The position numbers were made by a program, and so were the translations under genes. Below are positions 1 to 11,229 of a stretch of DNA of 64,000 bases, piece by piece; within the stretch, counting starts at the first letter, position 1; every line of letters begins with the position of its first letter. The stretch is from Perognathus longimembris pacificus (lineage: Eukaryota > Chordata > Mammalia > Rodentia > Heteromyidae): contig NC_063170.1 of NCBI RefSeq assembly GCF_023159225.1, positions 58,549,708 to 58,613,707 on the forward strand, written 5' to 3'. The notes beneath the pieces are model-generated. The model was not told the DNA's origin and searched no databases. It saw only the letters and a list, made by a program, of their open reading frames with translations.

Positions 1-2109
1 GTGAAAGCTTTATATTATATTGGGAGGTGGGGAAAAAATTAGATCAACTTTGATAGGAAGTGATCAGTGAGTCGTGTATACATTATATACAAAGACCAAA
101 ACTTTTTTGAAAGTGTCTTAGAAAACTTGAATGTGGAGCCAAGTTGATGCATAGGTTTTGTCACTCGTGATAACATCAATTGCTTCTTGGAACTGAAGGT
201 CATTGTTTAGGGGACTGAATTTGCATTTTGTTACCAGTAGAAAGACAACCTTACCTATCACATACCTAGTCTCAAAGTGGGACTAAGACACATTACACAC
301 ACTAGAATCAGTCCTCTTTTATTTCACCAGCTGTTAGTGTGGATCATTTCTGAAGCACCAGGCACATAAAGACATTTAGGATACCTTAACATCTTGTAGG
401 GAAAACAAGCATGCCACAAAATGTTTGAAGAAATTCCAATGTGGTCTTGTGCAACATACATTTTTATGCCTTCTCCCTCTCCCTGTGAAATCAAAAGCAC
501 AAGTCCTTTCTATCATCAGCTTAATTCAATCAAGTATAAATTTATTAAAGAAAATTAGGGAGCACGGCTTGCCAACAAGCAATCCCATCTATCAGGAATT
601 TCCAAGTCGACGAAAGCCCTTTTGTGGAATCCATATTCCCATTCTTTGTCTCCATTCTCTTCCTCTTCCTGCCTCTGCCACTCTGCAAATCTCACACTCC
701 ACATCACAGAGCAAGTTTTATCAGAAACTCCACATTTAAGGATTGCAGCATGTGGTTCCCTAAAATAGAAAGCTTTGTGACCTTTCTCAAAATCCTCCCC
801 ATCCCATATTTCCTTCCCAGATCCACAGCCCATTCTTTCTGGGGACTGAACAGTGTAAAGAATGCACAGCCAGCAAGAGGCTTTGGAGCCCAGCAGGGCC
901 TGGGTGTATGCATGCATATACATGGAATCAGGGTGAACCGGATGGACCGTCTCTCCCAGTGAGTGAAAGTCTTAAACCAAGATTAACCTTGAAGCTCAAA
1001 TTAGATAAAAACAAATAGAAATTTCTCCACAGGAATAAGAGCTTAATATAAAGGAAAAGTATTTCATAGCCCACATAACTTTAATTAAGATGAAAGGGTT
1101 TCTGAGTATCTGCTTCCTTGACAATCTTATGTTTAAAGATGTGTGTTGAGCTCAGCATGAAGGAACTAGTCTACTCAGCTCATTATTCGCTTTTATAAGG
1201 ACCTACTTTGGGAGCTTTTTGTACAGCTCTGGCATCACTTCCAATTTCCTATCTAAGCATGCTATCCTCTAGGTCTTTGTTACATTCTCTAGGAATCTGT
1301 TGGCCCTTTTATTCCAAGATAGGTGAACCTTGCAGCTGAGCTGTCCCCGTCCCATTGAAGAAAGACAGTAACCTGTAAGCAAGGCCTGCCATCTTCCCTG
1401 ATGGGTCTTCAGCCACTTTGGAGGACAGCTGTGGCCAACTGCTGGGGTGATTTCTCACATGGAATTCATTAAGACAAGTTATTCTTCTTAATAGGCAAAA
1501 TCTAGTAGGCACAAGTGTATACTCCAAAGCATAAAACAGACACATAAACACACTGAAAGACTAGGAAAACTTTCCCTACTGTTGTTAAAAGACTGGCAGG
1601 AGGTGGTGGTTTGTTTGCTTTGATTGCTTTGGTTTTTTTTCTGGTCATCTTTGTAATATGGTTCTGATGTGTTAAGTAAACATTCTTCCATTTTCTTCTG
1701 CACATTGGAGCCATGGCTGGATATCAGTATTTATCATGGAACTTTGTTAGAAACAGATGCTCATAACATTTCTCCAGAGCCTCCTGAGAACTAGATCAGG
1801 GTACAAATGTCACCCATCCTCATGTGCCCAAAATTGGCTTCGCAAGTTACAGGCTGATAACCTTCCCACACTGTGCCTTCCCTCAGCCTTGATTTCTAAC
1901 CACTATGAAGAGTCACAATGGCATTCACTTCATAGTGGAAGGAACCACTTAGATAATACATACAAGTTCCGGATGCACCTGACTCCTAATAAGCATCTAA
2001 CTTGATTGCAGTCATTTCTTTCTATTGTGAAAGAACATAGATATCCAAAATACACACATATGAAACATCTTCTGTTAGGTGAACTTCATCCTTAGGTGGG
2101 ATCTTAACA
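1..2109. other. unique sequence, no gene seen
   Basis: About 2.1 kb without a recognised repeat or exon. Several frames of 70-120 codons lie on both strands at 425-962, but they overlap one another, lack splice context and resemble nothing I know. I read them as chance frames. Confidence 0.55.
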
Positions 2110-2285
2110 TAAATTACTTAATGTCCAAAGACTTTTGCTTTCATATCTGTAAAAACAGAGATAAAACTTACCTAGCTTGGGTGGTTGGGTAAAAAATGAA
2201 GAGATACAATGCCTGAAGAGAGGACAAAGGGTAGGAAGATTTTTAATAAATATAGGACATTAGCAATTATCATTTAAAATTCTGG
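2110..2285 (+). repeat. MIR-like relic (3' half)
   Basis: The run 'catatctgtaaaaacagaga' followed by 'ataaaacttacctag' resembles the MIR core ('cctcatctgtaaaatggaga'). It is strongly diverged, and the boundaries are approximate. Confidence 0.45.
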
Positions 2286-2334
2286 GTTGCAAGTGTTAGA
2301 AAAGAGCTGTTTTGCTGGACCCAGGATCTGTATG

Positions 2335-2378
2335 ATATCTCCTTACCCCAGTTTTTATATCTCCTTACTCCAGTTTTT
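2335..2378. repeat. 22-bp direct tandem duplication
   Basis: Two abutting 22-bp units (2335-2356 and 2357-2378) start 'atatctcctta' and differ at one position (c/t). Being so similar, they suggest a fairly recent local duplication. Confidence 0.9.
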
Positions 2379-2756
2379 ATGGACCCTGTTAAAGTTGACG
2401 TGTAAATCAAATTAAGAAATGTGCTTTCCACAGTGTGCAAGACTAAAAACAGTAGTACTGTCAAAAGCAATCTTTGTGATTTAAAAAAAAAGTGTGGTCT
2501 GTACTCCAATAAACAAGTTTTCGAAATGAGACAATGATCCCCTGGACTCTTGTGTCTTTTGGAGCGTCACACTGAAGAAACCATAGGCAACTGTACTTCA
2601 ACCTGTTTTCTAGTGTTATTTACCACAAGCCCAATGTGTTCCATAGTATCTCTTAGTAACTGACTAATCAAAACATATCCTGGCATATGATTACAATTAG
2701 AAATAAAGTGATCTAATGCGTTTGAATAAGGTATTGTTTGTGATGCTGGCTGAGCA

Positions 2757-3084
2757 GTAATTTCCCCAGTTGTGTGTGTGTGTGTGTGTGTGCGTGTGTG
2801 TGTGTGTGTGCATGTGCACATACTTTTGTGCCACATGCATGCACATACCAGTCGGAGGCCTTGAGCTTAGGGGTTAGGCGCTGTCACTGAGCTTTTTTGC
2901 TCAAGGCTAGTGTGCTACCATTTGAGCCACTGAGTCACTTCTAGCTTTTTAATAGTTTATATTAGAAGTAAGAATCTCACGGACTTTCCTATCCAGGCTG
3001 GCTTTGAATCGCAATCCTCAGATCTCAGCGTCCTGTGCTGCTAGGATGACAGGTGTGAGCCACCAGCACCTGGGTAATTTCCCC
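2757..3084 (-). mobile_element. 7SL-Geo composite SINE with (CA)n tail and TSDs
   Basis: This is a reverse-oriented composite SINE. Read on the minus strand, the 7SL/B1-like head is at about 3073 and the tRNA-like right monomer ends near 2848, followed by a (CA)n tail seen as (TG)n at 2770-2818. The sequence 'gtaatttcccc' occurs exactly at 2757-2767 and 3074-3084. This is an 11-bp target-site duplication, and it places the microsatellite inside the inserted unit. Confidence 0.9.
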
Positions 3085-3255
3085 CAATATGCACAACTAC
3101 TACTTAAGGCATTGCTCAAGAGGTGACTATTCACTCTGATGCATGCTTCTACCATGATATGCTGCCTTCCCCAGACACCCAAAGCACTGAAATAGTCTAC
3201 TAAATCTTGACATTCTAGATTTGTGTGCTAAAATAAACCTCTGTTTACCTTTTTA

Positions 3256-3372
3256 TGTATTACTATTATTATTATAAAGATGATGTACAGAGGGTTACAG
3301 TTATATAAGTCAGGTAAAGAATACATTTCTTTTTGGACAAAGTCACCCCTTCTCTTGCTCTCTCCCAGCAAC
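3256..3372 (-). mobile_element. L1 3'-UTR end, truncated
   Basis: The segment 'gatgtacagagggttacag' followed by 'tacatttctttttggacaaagt' is the reverse complement of the L1 3'-UTR end also present at 12.8 kb and 54.5 kb. It retains only about 115 bp. Confidence 0.75.
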
Positions 3373-3424
3373 TCTCTTTACTTTATAAGTGGCCTATGTC
3401 AGGCATTTCATCATAGCAATAGAA

Positions 3425-3560
3425 AGCTGACTAGTATCATTCGAATAACAGTTATTGGTAGCCTACTATGTTCCAGACTCTCTTGGAATGTAAGCACACA
3501 TCCAGCAATAAGACAAACCAAACCAGTTCCTCTTTTTTACAAAGCTTAAGTCTGAGTGAC
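3425..3560. repeat. ancient mammalian repeat-like segment
   Basis: 'gcctactatgttccagactc' resembles the widespread motif 'cacctactatgtgccaggcac' of an old mammalian interspersed repeat. I cannot name the family securely. Confidence 0.3.
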
Positions 3561-3965
3561 AGGAAATAAATGAGGAAGTGTTTCCTCACTTGTCAAGAAA
3601 GGAAGTCATTGTAGCTACCTCAGGGGGTAGATGTAAAGTCATGAATTTGTCTTAAGTGATATATACCATGAGGAAAAATAAGCAGGGTATGGATGGAGAT
3701 GGAGAGTGATAGGTACAGGGGAAAGGGGCATGCAGAGTAGTCAAGTCTCTCTTGGGAGGAGAAAAGAAAATGTGTTTAAGTTCTACAGAAGTACAGAAAG
3801 TATCCACAGGCCCAATGTACCTGGGGCCCTCACATGGACACCATCCTTACTGTCCGGTAAACACTGTGCTCTTAGCCAGATACTGAGCCTGTTCCATCTG
3901 CACAGCCATTCTCCCAGAAGCAGTGATCTGTTTCCTTTGAACAGATAAGAAAATAGAGCAGAGCA

Positions 3966-4160
3966 AAGCAGAGCAGTGGCAGCTCCTGCCAGTAATTCCA
4001 GCTACTCAAAAGGCTGCGATCTATACTAGTCTAGGCAGAAAAGTCTGCAAGATTCTGACTACAATTAACTAGTTTAAAAAAAAAGCTGTACTGGAGGTGT
4101 GACTCAAGTAGTAGGGTACCAGCCACAAGTAAAAAAGCTGAGAAGAAGCAGGCAAGGATA
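3966..4160 (+). mobile_element. degenerate 7SL-Geo SINE
   Basis: The order of motifs fits a composite SINE: 'ccagctactcaaaaggctg', then 'aggcagaaaagtctgcaaga', then 'gtgactcaagtagtagggta'. The copy is heavily mutated and lacks a clear tail. Confidence 0.65.
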
Positions 4161-4349
4161 TCTGGGCCTTAATTTGATCATGAGGGCTCTGTTTCTTGGG
4201 ACTCAACCAGGCCCCTCCTTGTCAATGCATATACACAAAAGGAAAATGAAAGAATTGGTTTAAGGTTATAAGAAGAATAAAGTACCTGGAACCCCAAATA
4301 TAGTTGGGGAGAAAAAGGATCTCTCATTCCATTACACTCATGGAACATC

Positions 4350-4585
4350 TCTCACCCCAATTCTTAGGACCAGAAGTGCTTTGGATTTGGGATTTTTTGA
4401 TTGGGGAATGCCATATATACACATATACATATATATAACAAGATATCATACAGTACAGATGGAACCCAATGGATCACACACATAGTTTGAAGGTAACTTT
4501 ACACAATAGGTTTTAGAGCACCTGAAACTATTTGCAAGTTGTGGAAATTTGTCTACTTCAGGCATCAGGTTGGTATTCCAAAGAA
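4350..4585 (+). repeat. ancient interspersed repeat relic
   Basis: 'gaccagaagtgctttggatt' with downstream 'gaaggtaactttacacaata' matches a mammalian-wide repeat I remember by these phrases, probably a DNA-transposon relic. The family name is uncertain. Confidence 0.45.
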
Positions 4586-4589
4586 TCAG

Positions 4590-5840
4590 ATTTAAGACAT
4601 TTAAAATAGTTTGTCATTTTCAAGTTTGGGTGATCAAACCTATACTTCATTTTGGACGTGATTTTCCCTGACTTATTCTAAACTCATTAAAATTGTACTC
4701 CCATTCCTTCCATTGTTAATGAGGGAAAATGAATTTTCAGTTGTCAAAAACTTGTCAAGTACTGGGCCTTAGAAATAATAATTGATGGTAAAAGCCAAAA
4801 GATTTCAAGGTATGACTCAGACTTCGTGGTCATCCTATTCTCTTGTTGTTTCCTTATATTTTTGGTTTGTCTGTGACTTATCATCGTTCTTCATTTCTCA
4901 TAGGTGCAATAACTAGTAAACTGACTCATGGAAATTGGAGTCCCCCTTTCTTCATTCCTAGGTACAATGATTGGGTCATACACACGAATGTTTTCAAACT
5001 TCTTAGAGACCCTCAGACCCAGGCTATTTCCCTCAAGAAAATACGGAGTTATAACACCCAGTTCATGAAGTGGGGTTGCAATCAGAAGAAATTTTTCCAC
5101 AGAGCAAAGAACAGAATGAACTTTTGATTCACTTTGTGTAAAAAGCCAACATTCACATCCTTTTGCTTTTCTATTCAGTGTGGAATCTTTAATTCAGTCT
5201 TGGGTTGGGAGTTTTGAGAAATTTTTTTTTAAATCATTTGTTGAACTAAGGGCTTCACGAATCCCGTGAAGTCTTTTCCTGGTATTAGATACAGCTTTTC
5301 ATTTAATTAATTTTAATACAGTAATTTATTTTTATATTTTCTTCTAATCTTGTCAACCCAATGTGGATTTTGCTTTTAATAAAGTATGGGGTAAGCTACT
5401 TAAAGTGGACTAATTGGGCAAAGCCTGACTTGTCCATCTGATCAGAACGGACATCTGAAAGCAGCTGACAAAGAGAAGGCCAGGCTCGCTCAGAATCCAC
5501 GGGGTAGAGGCAGCCGTGTGGGAAGAGCTTGCCAAGTGCCAAGCAGAAGAGAGAGACTTCAGAAGATCCATTTCCCGGATGACTTAGCCAGAAGCCTAGC
5601 TGTGGTGTGTATTGGGGAAGTGTTGCTTATTGTACGTCTGAGAGTAGGCTGTAATTCCTTAGGCATTCCTGTCAGCCTCCTCTGGAGGGCTGCCCCTTAG
5701 CAAGACAGCTCCTGTGACAGGCCTGTGCACACAATGTTAGCTGAGCCCTTGGTTCTAGAGGGGTTGTTTTTTTCTATCCTATAGGCAAACTACAGTTCTC
5801 TTTTCAAAGAATTCTGCCTCCTATTTCAGTTCAGCATCTA
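4590..5840. other. unique sequence, no gene seen
   Basis: Mostly single-copy AT-rich sequence. A 94-codon frame (4843-5127, plus) overlaps a 69-codon minus frame and resembles no protein I know. Neither has a convincing acceptor and donor pair, so I call no gene. Confidence 0.5.
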
Positions 5841-5925
5841 TCTTTTTATTGTATTTTTTATTAATATTAAGTAGTTGTACAGGAGGTTATTACAGTTCTA
5901 TAAAGTTTCACATTTATCTTGACTA
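5841..5925 (-). mobile_element. L1 3'-end fragment, degraded
   Basis: 'gtagttgtacaggaggttat' followed by 'tacagttctataaagt' is a diverged reverse-complement copy of the L1 3' end at 9.6 kb ('gtacagaggggttacagttt'). Confidence 0.5.
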
Positions 5926-5964
5926 TAAAAGCAAATGCAATACCTTGAGGTTGAAAGAATGAAC

Positions 5965-6310
5965 AATAAGCCCAGAACTGATGCTTCATGCCCAGAATCC
6001 CAGCTACTGGAAGGTAGCGATTGGGAGAATAGTGGTTTGAGGTCAGTGCCAGAAAAAAAAAAAAAGAAAGAAAAGAAAAAGCCAGTCCTAGTGATCCAGA
6101 CCTATAATCCCAGCTGCAGAGACAGAGGCATAGATAGGAAGATTGCAATCCCAGGCTAACCCAGATACAACTTTGATACTCTATACAAAAAAATAGTAAT
6201 AATAATAACAACTAAGGCTAAAAAGGTCTGGTAGATGATGGCTCAAGTGGTAGAGCATCTGTCTAGCAAGTAAAAGACCCTGAGTTCAAATCCCAGGCTT
6301 GCCAAAAGAA
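5965..6310 (+). mobile_element. older composite SINE: two 7SL-like units plus tRNA-like unit
   Basis: There are two B1-like units, one with 'cccagctactggaaggtagc' and one with 'cctataatcccagctgcaga', separated by an A-rich linker (about 6053-6079). They are followed by a tRNA-like module ('ggctcaagtggtagagcatc', then 'gagttcaaatcccag') at 6238-6295. This layout differs from the younger SINEs here and is reminiscent of beaver-type (castorimorph) repeats. Confidence 0.75.
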
Positions 6311-6479
6311 AATTAAAAATGAAAAGAAAAAGAGTGGAAGGCAGTCCCTATCCTACAGGAGATTCTTGGAGTAAGAGCCAAGGAAATCCTCTAACCCTTC
6401 TTGAGCTGAGCCAAAATGATCACTCTGGAAACCATTAGAGAAACGGGACCCCTGCTCACTTAGGCTAGAGAGGTGTGCT

Positions 6480-6640
6480 GGTGAAAGGTACTGATTCTGG
6501 AACCAACCTTTGGGTTTCAATTCTGAATCCATCATGGCCTGAGTTCCTAGAGTTTCTTCTCCTGTCTAAATGGGGAACCCAATAATAGCAATAGGCTCGA
6601 TGTTCTGCTGTGATTAGATGAGTCCATACACAAGGAGTGG
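6480..6640 (+). repeat. MIR-like relic
   Basis: 'gggtttcaattctgaatcc' followed by 'ctcctgtctaaatgggga' and 'aataatagcaatagg' follows the order of MIR segments. It is diverged and its boundaries are approximate. Confidence 0.45.
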
Positions 6641-7224
6641 AGTGTGGCTCACGCACAGAAAGCTCTGGGTTCCCTAACATTGAGTTTGGTTGCACTGTCT
6701 GGCTGCCATGACAGAAACCCAGCCCTGAAGCCACAGGGGTTCACTGACTCATGAAATGTAAAAGTGAACAGCAGAACTGGATGCAGATGTGCAGATGACT
6801 TCTGCACAGCTTCCTCTCTGCCCTCCCTCTGCCTTTGTCTGCAGCTTCTAGCTTGCCCTCCAGTAGAAACGCGACAGGCCCCTGCCAGACTCCCAGGGCC
6901 ATGTTTCATGGATGGAATCTCCATGCAGCACCACTGGCTCACTGGGCACACCGGGCTCACAAGTCAGCCTGCCCAGGGAGCCAGGAGAGGCTCCCTAGCA
7001 TAAGAGTGAGAGAAGGTGAAGAGTGCCTAACTAGAAAGCTGAAACTGGAAGTGGCGCGGGCGTCGGTTACCAAATGAGCAGGGCTAGCACGTGGGATTGA
7101 CAAAGCACACTCACTGCCTTCACCTGTTCGCCTCACTTGCTGCTGTGCTGGCTTCTGATATACACAGCAAAGAGGGCATTTGGTCCAGGGACAAGCTCTG
7201 GTATTCCAAGGGAATTTTATTATG
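6641..7224. other. unique sequence, no gene seen
   Basis: A moderately GC-rich single-copy stretch. Opposing overlapping frames at 6649-7077 of 79-103 codons look like chance. No promoter or exon signature is seen. Confidence 0.5.
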
Positions 7225-7562
7225 GAATACGTGATTTACTGTTTAAATGTTTTATTAAATATGTATTTATTTATATGTATATTTATCCACTTATATCTAT
7301 ACAATATGTACAAAATAAATTAAATATATTTATATATACATATATTAAATATATATTAATAATAAAGGACAATATCTTAATAAAGAATATCTATTAAGAG
7401 TATACATAAGATATTTATATATGAATATACATACAAGAGTATATATATGATGTTCATATATGAGTATATAAAATATATATTAAAGAGTATATGTTTTATT
7501 AAATATATTTATTCATTTAATATATGCTTTATTAAAACTTATATATACTCTTTTCTAGAATA
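7225..7562. repeat. AT-rich low-complexity block
   Basis: About 340 bp almost wholly of A and T, with many 'atatttatatata' and 'taaatatat' phrases and many short self-complementary runs. A codon frame here is only composition. Confidence 0.9.
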
Positions 7563-7649
7563 TAAGTGCTTATACACCATCTACCTCCCTATCCTCTAAC
7601 CCTGAGCACTTAATTCTGTTTCATCACCATCGATGTTGCTGGTGCTTGG

Positions 7650-8140
7650 TTTTGTTTTGTACTGCCATTTTTGACAGCACTAGGGGGTTGAAATCAGGAC
7701 TTTGTGCGCTAGGCATGTACTCCACCACTCCGGCTACTCTGCTAGCCCTGTTGTGTATTGGTTATTTTTGAGATGGGATTTTACTTTATGCCTGAGCTTC
7801 CTGGCCTGCAATCCTCCTATTGGTGTTTTCCCATGTTAACGCAACAACGACATTCCCCACTGCACTTAGCCATTGACTGAGATGAGATGGAGTCTCGTGA
7901 ACTTTATTTTTGCCTAGGCTGGCCTCAAACTGTGATTTCCCCTATCTCTGATTCCCAAACAGCTAGGATTACAGGTGTATGCCACTGTGCCTGGATGGGT
8001 TTTTTTGTTTGTTTATTCACTTGTCCATTTTCTGACAGGGCCTTGCTCATTATTCCAGGCTGGTCAGGAATTCAGAATCCTCCTGCCTCAGCCATCTGAA
8101 ATGCTGGATTCATAGGCTCGCATCACCATGCCCAGGAACC
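7650..8140 (-). mobile_element. older composite SINE cluster
   Basis: On the minus strand, two or three B1-like units ('gctaggattacaggtgtatg' at about 7961 and 'ctggtcaggaattcagaatc' at about 8060 on plus) precede a tRNA-like unit. The plus strand of that unit shows 'ggggttgaaatcaggacttt' and 'tactccaccactccggctac' at about 7683-7735. It fits the older castorimorph-type family. Confidence 0.65.
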
Positions 8141-8183
8141 CACCACTCCCTATCAGAGACCATTTTCTCCTCTCGCTTGCTTG

Positions 8184-8322
8184 ACCCCACCTTCTTTTTT
8201 TTTTTTTTCCTTATGTCAGTGGTGGGGCTTGAACTCTGGTCCTGGGCACAATCCCTAATCTCTTCAACTGAAGGCTAGTGCTCTACCACTTGAGTCACAG
8301 CACTAGTAGGCCCTGCCTTCTT
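8184..8322 (-). mobile_element. solitary Geo-type right monomer
   Basis: The plus strand shows a T-run (8195-8208), then 'ggggcttgaactctggtcct' and 'gctctaccacttgagtcaca'. This is the reverse complement of the Geo module without its usual head. Similar flanks, 'ccccaccttctt' and 'ccctgccttctt', suggest a duplicated target site with mismatches and hence an independent 5'-truncated insertion. Confidence 0.75.
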
Positions 8323-9563
8323 ACATGAGGACCAGCTGATTCTTCAAACACCAGGGAAAATTTAACTGTGATAGTACATACACAGGTAAAAGATAGGGGT
8401 GCACATGCAGAATCTAATAGGTAATTTATGGGTTGAGAGGCACCTCTTAGTTTCTCTCCTCTTTGATCCTATTTTTCTCAGTGGGAACCCAGTAAGCAGA
8501 ATAAAGAGGCAGTCAAGAGGGAGCTGGGGCTGGGGGGTAGAGGGAGACCTGGCAGAATGTGTGGTTGAGGACTTGGTGAGTTTATGGTGGGCAGCAGCAA
8601 GGTGGTCCAGCTGAGACAGGAGGCTTCCTGGGGGCCAGTACATGGGGATTGGAGCCCTTCATGAGGAGAGGAGAAGTTGACCACAGGGAAGTAGGAGAAG
8701 CCAGAAGGGGTGGGGAGAGTAATGTTTAGCAAACTTGAATAAAGAATTTGAATTTTATTTCCAATGGCCCTTTGTATAAACGAACTCTATACCTCGAGAT
8801 TCCCATCCTGACAAAATAAGGTAAGAATATCTAACATGCTTTCCATTCTGACCCTGGAAGAAAGCCAGAATGAATTCTTATAAGTCTCCATTAAACCAAG
8901 AGTTCCAATCTTTCTGATAACCATTTGTTGAAAAAGTGAAATTTCTCATCCATGCATTCTCTCTTTTCTTTTTTGCACAGCTTACAGTGTTGTTCCAATA
9001 CCTTGATCTTCCAATTGCACTCTCTCTGTGGAGCTTTCTTTATGGATTGAACTCTAAAACCTTTTGCAGACAAAGAAAACAGGGGTCAGTCATTCAGCCT
9101 GTCTTTCCTGAACAAAGGTGGTGATCCTAGCACTGTGAACTTATTTTCAACATTTTTGGAATAATACATATATATATGAAGGGTAAAAGATTAAATGTGC
9201 GCATACTGGAGGTTGATGGGTGAGTCTAGACCAGAAATAAACTTGCATGGAGATAAGATTGATATCAAGGCCATGATTTCTCTTTGCAGAGGATGTATTT
9301 TTTTTCTCTTCTTGCTTCTTAGTATTTTCAGGTAGAGCTCTTTGTCCTTTTCCAAAGATGTTAATTATAGTATCATAAAGATCACCAACATCTTACACAT
9401 CCCCAAATCTTGGATTCATAAAATATATTATCTACATGATGGAAAGTAAGCAATTTAAAGGTCCTCTTTTGAAAACCACATACATGGGCAGGGGAGGCAG
9501 GATTGTCTTGGGATAAGTGAAGATTACATTAGTATTAAATGTTTAATATAATGTTGCTTTTTT
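8323..9563. other. unique sequence, no gene seen
   Basis: Single-copy stretch. An acceptor-like 'cttttttgcacag' occurs at about 8968-8980, but there is no convincing donor or recognised peptide downstream. Confidence 0.5.
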
Positions 9564-10587
9564 CTGAATAATTATTTATTTATTGTCAAAGTGATGTACA
9601 GAGGGGTTACAGTTTCATATGTAAGGCAGTGGGTACATTTCTTGTACAATTTGTTACCTCCTCCCTCATTTCCCCCCCTCCCTTCCCCTCTCCCCCCATG
9701 AGTTGTTCAGTTGGTTTACACCAAATGTTCTTGTAAGTATTGCTTTTGGAGTCGTTTGTCTTTTTATCCTTTGTCTCTCGATTTTGATATTCCCTTTCCC
9801 TTCCCTAGTTATAATACAAGTATACACGGTATCCAGGATACTCAGATGAGATACAGTGATAGCACCGGGACAACCATACGAAGGGGATACAAGAGGATCA
9901 GCAACAACAACAAAAGGCTACGGTTTCACATGGCATGTTGAAAATAATTACAACAGTGATATAACACTCGTTTCTATAACATGGAGTTCATTTCTCTTAG
10001 CATCATCTTATGTGTTCATAAGGGCATAGCTGTTGGGCTCTTGTGATCTTCTGTTGTGACTAGCCTAAACATGTATTAATTATTCCTTATGAGGGAAACC
10101 ATGGAGTCCATGTTTCTTTGGTTCTGGCTCACTTCACTTAGTATAATATTTTCCAAGTCCTTCCATTTCCTTATGAATGGGACAATGTCATTCTTTCTGA
10201 TAGAGGCATCAAATTCCATTGTGTATATGTACCACATTTTCCTGATCCACTCATCTACTGAGGGACATCTGTGTTGGTTCCATATTTTAGCAATGACAAA
10301 TTGTGCTGCAATGAACACTGTTGTGCTGGTGGCTTTAGTGTGTTCTTGTTTGTAGTCTTTTGGGTAGATGCCCAAGAGTAGGGCTTCTGGGTCATAGGGA
10401 AACAATATGTTTAGCCTTCTGAGGAATCTCCATACCACTTTCCAGAGTGGCTGAACAAGTTTACATTCCCACCAACAATGTAGTAGGGTTCCCTTTTGGC
10501 CACATCCCCCCAGCATTTGTTATTGTTAGTTTTCCTGATAATAGACATTCTTACTGGGGTGAGGTGGAATCTCAATGTTGTTTTGAT
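9564..10587 (-). mobile_element. 5'-truncated L1: ORF2 tail plus 3'-UTR
   Basis: A reverse-oriented LINE-1 3' end. The tail (T-rich on plus) is at about 9575-9590, followed by a C/T-rich 3'-UTR tract (9655-9700) and the ORF2 carboxyl end (10,076-10,516). Upstream coding sequence stops at about 10,587. Flanks 'tataatgttgcttttt' (about 9547-9562) and 'tataatattgactttt' (about 10,588-10,603) match at 14 of 16 positions. They are a plausible target-site duplication that has since mutated. Confidence 0.9.
10076..10516 (-). pseudogene. L1 ORF2p carboxyl-terminal remnant
   Basis: About 146 codons read on the minus strand with phrases typical of the L1 ORF2 carboxyl end: 'CWWECKLVQPLWK', 'YPKDYKQEHTKA', 'WNQHRCPSVDEWIRKMWYIY' and 'ILSEVSQNQR'. 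ORF2p is the reverse transcriptase/endonuclease of LINE-1; only its cysteine-containing C-terminal segment remains, with neither catalytic domain. Upstream in the same frame two TAA codons occur just before the ATG, because the G-run at about 10,506-10,511 shifts frame relative to the expected 'NNNKCW' reading. The ATG is therefore not a real start. This is a dead fragment, although the C-terminal frame is still open, so the insertion is not extremely old. Confidence 0.92.
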
Positions 10588-10702
10588 TATAATATTGACT
10601 TTTATTTACAAATATGCCATTAAAATCTTTGACAAGATGTTGATTTTTTTCAATGTAGTATTATAACTATGGGTGATTCATTTAATTTCTCTACAATAGC
10701 TT

Positions 10703-10830
10703 GGGGCTGGGGTTGTGGCTTAGTGGTAGAGTGCTTGCCTAGGATGCATGAAGCCCTGGGTTCAATTCCTCAGTACCATATAAACAAAAAGATCATTAAA
10801 TCATAAAAAAATACTAAAACAAAACAAAAG
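10703..10830 (+). mobile_element. ID-type SINE (tRNA-Ala-derived)
   Basis: 'ggggctggggttgtggctta' with A-box-like 'tggcttagtggtagagtgct' and B-box-like 'gggttcaattcctcagtacc', followed by an A-rich tail to about 10,830. This is the classic rodent ID/BC1-type monomer with no Geo monomer attached. Confidence 0.9.
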
Positions 10831-10857
10831 ATAATACCTTTAATAACACTTTTTTCA

Positions 10858-11100
10858 GCTGGGGAGAGATGGCTCATACCTATAATCCTAGCTACTCAGG
10901 AGGTTGAGATCTGAAAATCTTCATTCAAAGACAGCCTGGGCAAGACAGTCTGTGAGACTCTCATCTCCAGTTAATTAGCAAAAAAACAAAAAGTAGACCT
11001 ATTATTCAAATGATAGATTGCCAGTCATGAATGAAGAGGCTAAGGGACAGTACTCAGTATCTGAATTCAAGACTCAATACTGGCACAACAAAAATAACAG
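10858..11100 (+). mobile_element. 7SL-Geo composite SINE
   Basis: Head 'cctataatcctagctactca' (7SL/B1-like), middle 'gagactctcatctccagtta', then a degraded Geo module ('gggacagtactcagtatctg'). It lies directly downstream of the ID copy. Confidence 0.85.
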
Positions 11101-11229
11101 ATTGAAATTTGAGGGTAAACTATTAAATCATGTGACCTGGCCTCAGATCTTACAAAATGATAAATACCCTCTTGTAAGAGGATAAATACCCTCAGTTTGT
11201 AATGTTCACTCAGCAAATATATGACGGCT

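Noticed and set aside
4843..5127. 94-codon plus frame and its 69-codon minus overlap
   Set aside because: No family resemblance, no exon-type splice pair, and frames open on both strands.
10703..10775. Possible tRNA gene (A- and B-box)
   Set aside because: It is an ID SINE: the sequence around the boxes does not form a full cloverleaf with anticodon stem by eye, and an A-rich tail follows.
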